The notes under the pieces were generated by a model. That model saw only the letters and a list, made by a program, of their open reading frames with translations, ran no database searches and was not told the DNA's origin. From positions 26,314,925 to 26,378,924 of the forward strand of contig NC_056546.1 in assembly GCF_910596095.1 (NCBI RefSeq): a DNA stretch of 64,000 nucleotides, in the 5' to 3' direction. Numbering within the stretch: position 1 is the stretch's first letter; each line of letters begins with the position of its first letter. Shown one piece after another: positions 62,025-64,000 of the stretch. Source of the DNA: Thunnus maccoyii. Lineage: Eukaryota > Chordata > Actinopteri > Scombriformes > Scombridae. The position numbers were made by a program, and so were the translations under genes.

Positions 62025-62430
62025 GCTGAAATGAGCGGCAGCTTCAGGCCCCGGTGGTCACGTGATTTCCTCGGTGGGGCGGTGCTTCTTCTGACGGTGG
62101 TTACCCAGCGTGCTGCTGACAAACGCCTTTACAGTTGTAGATTTGATTTAAAAAAGGTCCTAACAGCAATTAAACGCGTGTTTAGTTTATAGCATCCAAA
62201 CACCCCGTGTGGTTTGTTAATGAATTAGACATGACCGTGCTATCAGGGTTACGAACGGATCCGTTACGTTATAAGAAGTGATTCCGGTTCAGTGGCAGGT
62301 TTGAACTCTCTGGAAAGTGACCATTGTTGTAATCAGGTCGAGGCTGTTACCATCTCTACTTGCTGACTTTCTTAGTTTTTTTACGGGTTAAACGTTACAG
62401 CGGGACAAACAGAGCAAGCTTTTTAGAGTG
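62025..62430 (+). promoter_or_regulatory. CpG-containing promoter-like region
   Basis: CpG frequency rises sharply compared with the rest of the window. The region contains a GGGGCGG GC box (about 62073-62081) and a GTCACGTGAT E-box-like site (about 62057-62066). It directly precedes a short coding first exon with a consensus donor at 62450. The features fit a TATA-less housekeeping promoter. It could also fire leftward, but no minus-strand gene start is evident. Confidence 0.55.
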
Positions 62431-62432
62431 TC

Positions 62433-62449
62433 ATGAAAGAAATGTCCAG
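62433..62449 (+). CDS. papolg: first coding exon, probably poly(A) polymerase gamma
   Basis: Seventeen coding bases read M-K-E-M-S plus two bases of the next codon, followed by a consensus donor AG|GTGAGT at 62450. The ATG has a purine at -3. From memory, vertebrate PAPOLG starts MKEMS and continues in a second exon with a Q-rich stretch before the 'KHYGITSPISLA' catalytic-domain start. PAPOLG is the nuclear poly(A) polymerase that adds adenosines to pre-mRNA 3' ends. No second exon lies in the remaining 1.5 kb, so the assignment rests on five residues, the splice donor and the promoter-like context. Another gene starting with the same residues cannot be excluded. Confidence 0.45.
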
Positions 62450-62455
62450 GTGAGT

Positions 62456-63010
62456 CATGCATGTGGCACATTTCCCACTTGTGAACGTTTCTGTTCGCGT
62501 TTTGAGAGAGTCCTAAAAGAATAGGCTAACAACCAAACAAGGCCTGCAGCCACCGTTAGCTGGCTAGTCCGCTTGTTTGCTATTGGGTAACTTAGCTACA
62601 CTGTGAACGAGCCTAACAAACTGCACGATTTCACTTGTTTTTGTTTGAGAAAATGTCAACTCTCAAGTAGGTTGGACCGGAAAACGAGTCATTATTTAAA
62701 CCAATTCTTCCGCACCAGGCAGCTAACGTTTGCTAACCTGCTAAATTAGCCAGTTTGTTAGCGGCTCTGTTTGTAGCGTCTCGCTAGCTAGCTGAGGCGC
62801 AATACTTTCACATTTTAACTTCTTTCTGCAATGTCGATGTGTTTGCCTGTCACATTTAGAATTGCACACAACTATAGAACTATTGATACATGTGTTAACC
62901 AGGTTATGCACGTTAAGCACAGTGCTGTGTGTACACATGGATTCACGGTAACAGTAAGCAGAGGAGCAGAAAACAGCAAACAATAACACAGCACTGTGGC
63001 TGAGAAATGT
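62456..63010 (+). other. probable intron 1 of the right-edge gene
   Basis: This follows the donor at 62450. The first part is still CpG-containing; no further exon is recognised. Confidence 0.4.
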
Positions 63011-63016
63011 CTTATC

Positions 63017-63958
63017 CTTAAAGATCCCCTCTAGACATATATTAAGACGTATAAGAATACTCTGCTTGGAACATTAATGTGTATCTGATGTTTTTTCCAC
63101 AAAAAAAGGTATTATTACAACGCTAACATCCTTAAAATGACATCCTCGTCCTCATTAAAAATCCAGAATCTATTCATCTGTAAACATTGTTGATTTCTTA
63201 AGTTTTCCTGCTGGATACTGTTGTGGATTTTCGGAGCTGATGCACTGGCAGTTGTCAGTTTGAAGAAGAGAAGACCAAACCAAACTTCGTATGATGATTC
63301 TGGGAAAACTTTAATGAAGAACCTTGCAAGGGAGAGCGACTCAAGGGACACCTCCTGTTCGTACGGTGTCCCCAAACTCGTCTGACCCACACAGTCCAAA
63401 ACCAGCCTTTAAGCCAATCATAGAAACTAGTTCGTCAGTTCCGAATCATAAACCTATGACCTAAATCTGTATCTTTGGTTTGTCTTGTTGCGTCTGATGA
63501 TGACCTGCATTCTGGCCTTGGTTCGCCTGTGAGGCTCCTGGTTTATTAAACAACATGTGTTATCTTCTGTTTGAGAGAACAGAGGAGTACAGCTTGACAT
63601 TCTGTTGTCCTGGTCAGTTATGGAATATCCATAACAGATACAAGATGTCTCCTACTTCACTGTTAAGTCCATTTTCAGTGTTTGTGCACTGGAGGCTTCA
63701 TGTTTCCTCATTACACTTGTTTAAGTTGAATATTGGACAAGGATTGGCTTCAAAGTTATTTGTGATGTCACAAGTCATCCTCATAGGCCCCTTTAAAATT
63801 GTTTTTTCAACACAGACAAACTTTCCACTTTCAGCAGATGAATGTGAAAACAGCCTTCTAGTGTAAAACTCTGCTCGCATCATTCTGCACAGTGAAGCTC
63901 AAACATCCAACTGTGGGAACAAGAAGAAAAACAAATGTTTGAGTGGAAGGAACTTTAA
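63017..63958 (+). mobile_element. MITE-like element (family F, copy 2, long form)
   Basis: The left end TTAAAGATCCCCTCTAGACAT and the right block ('actttccactttcagcagatga' to 'ggaactttaa') match 50248-50491, but about 700 bp of extra sequence separates them. The extra part (about 63120-63780) has no transposase-like frame. It is either the internal region lost from the short copy or a later insertion. Confidence 0.6.
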
Positions 63959-64000
63959 CGTAGTAACCAACTGTCAGTTTACATATTTTTCATTATTTAT

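Noticed and set aside
61922-62122. 66-residue minus-strand frame next to the CpG-rich region
   Set aside because: The frame opens with TTG, no family is recognised, and part of it is the reverse of promoter-like sequence.
1-64000. CRISPR array, operon, phage or plasmid features
   Set aside because: There are no spaced direct repeats and no prokaryotic gene layout; the spliced genes show this is vertebrate nuclear DNA.

Overview
This window is nuclear DNA from a vertebrate, almost certainly a ray-finned fish and probably a percomorph. The evidence is GT-AG-spliced vertebrate genes, very dense (CA)n/(GT)n microsatellites, and many short palindromic or terminal-inverted-repeat elements and degraded LINEs of kinds familiar from teleost genomes. 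There is no bacterial, plasmid or phage content.

Layout. Positions 1 to about 43,000 hold no protein-coding gene I can defend. They carry microsatellites, several MITE-like elements, a non-autonomous hAT element with an 8-bp target duplication (24719-26090), an L2/CR1-type LINE remnant (about 5150-6273), another LINE 3' remnant (about 20528-20885) and one weak candidate coding exon (34048-34203, minus). An intron-containing tRNA-Ile(UAU) gene lies at 43061-43154 (minus), followed on the plus strand by a 5'-truncated L1-type LINE tail.

The gene-rich part is 47,200-62,450. It holds an OXER1/HCAR-family GPCR (minus; coding exon 47407-48399 plus a probable 5'UTR exon at 49230), a TMEM229B-like membrane protein (plus; two coding exons, 52278-52314 and 53467-53951) and a complete ten-exon 3-hydroxyanthranilate 3,4-dioxygenase gene, haao (minus, 55987-59635). 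At the right edge is a CpG-rich promoter-like region with a very short first coding exon (62433-62449, plus) that matches the start of poly(A) polymerase gamma (PAPOLG) as I remember it.

The genes do not form a functional pathway. HAAO is a kynurenine-pathway enzyme leading to quinolinate and NAD, the GPCR is a lipid or hydroxy-acid receptor, and TMEM229B is of uncertain function. Their linkage looks like conserved synteny: OXER1 and HAAO are neighbours on human 2p21, and I recall a human tRNA-Ile(UAU) copy nearby.

I found no new multi-gene system. The most unusual sequence features are long perfect palindromes (46509-46542; 56665-56740; 16080-16117), nested transposons beside the GPCR promoter, a transposon-derived poly(A) signal behind TMEM229B, and a pyrimidine-tract microsatellite next to a haao splice donor.
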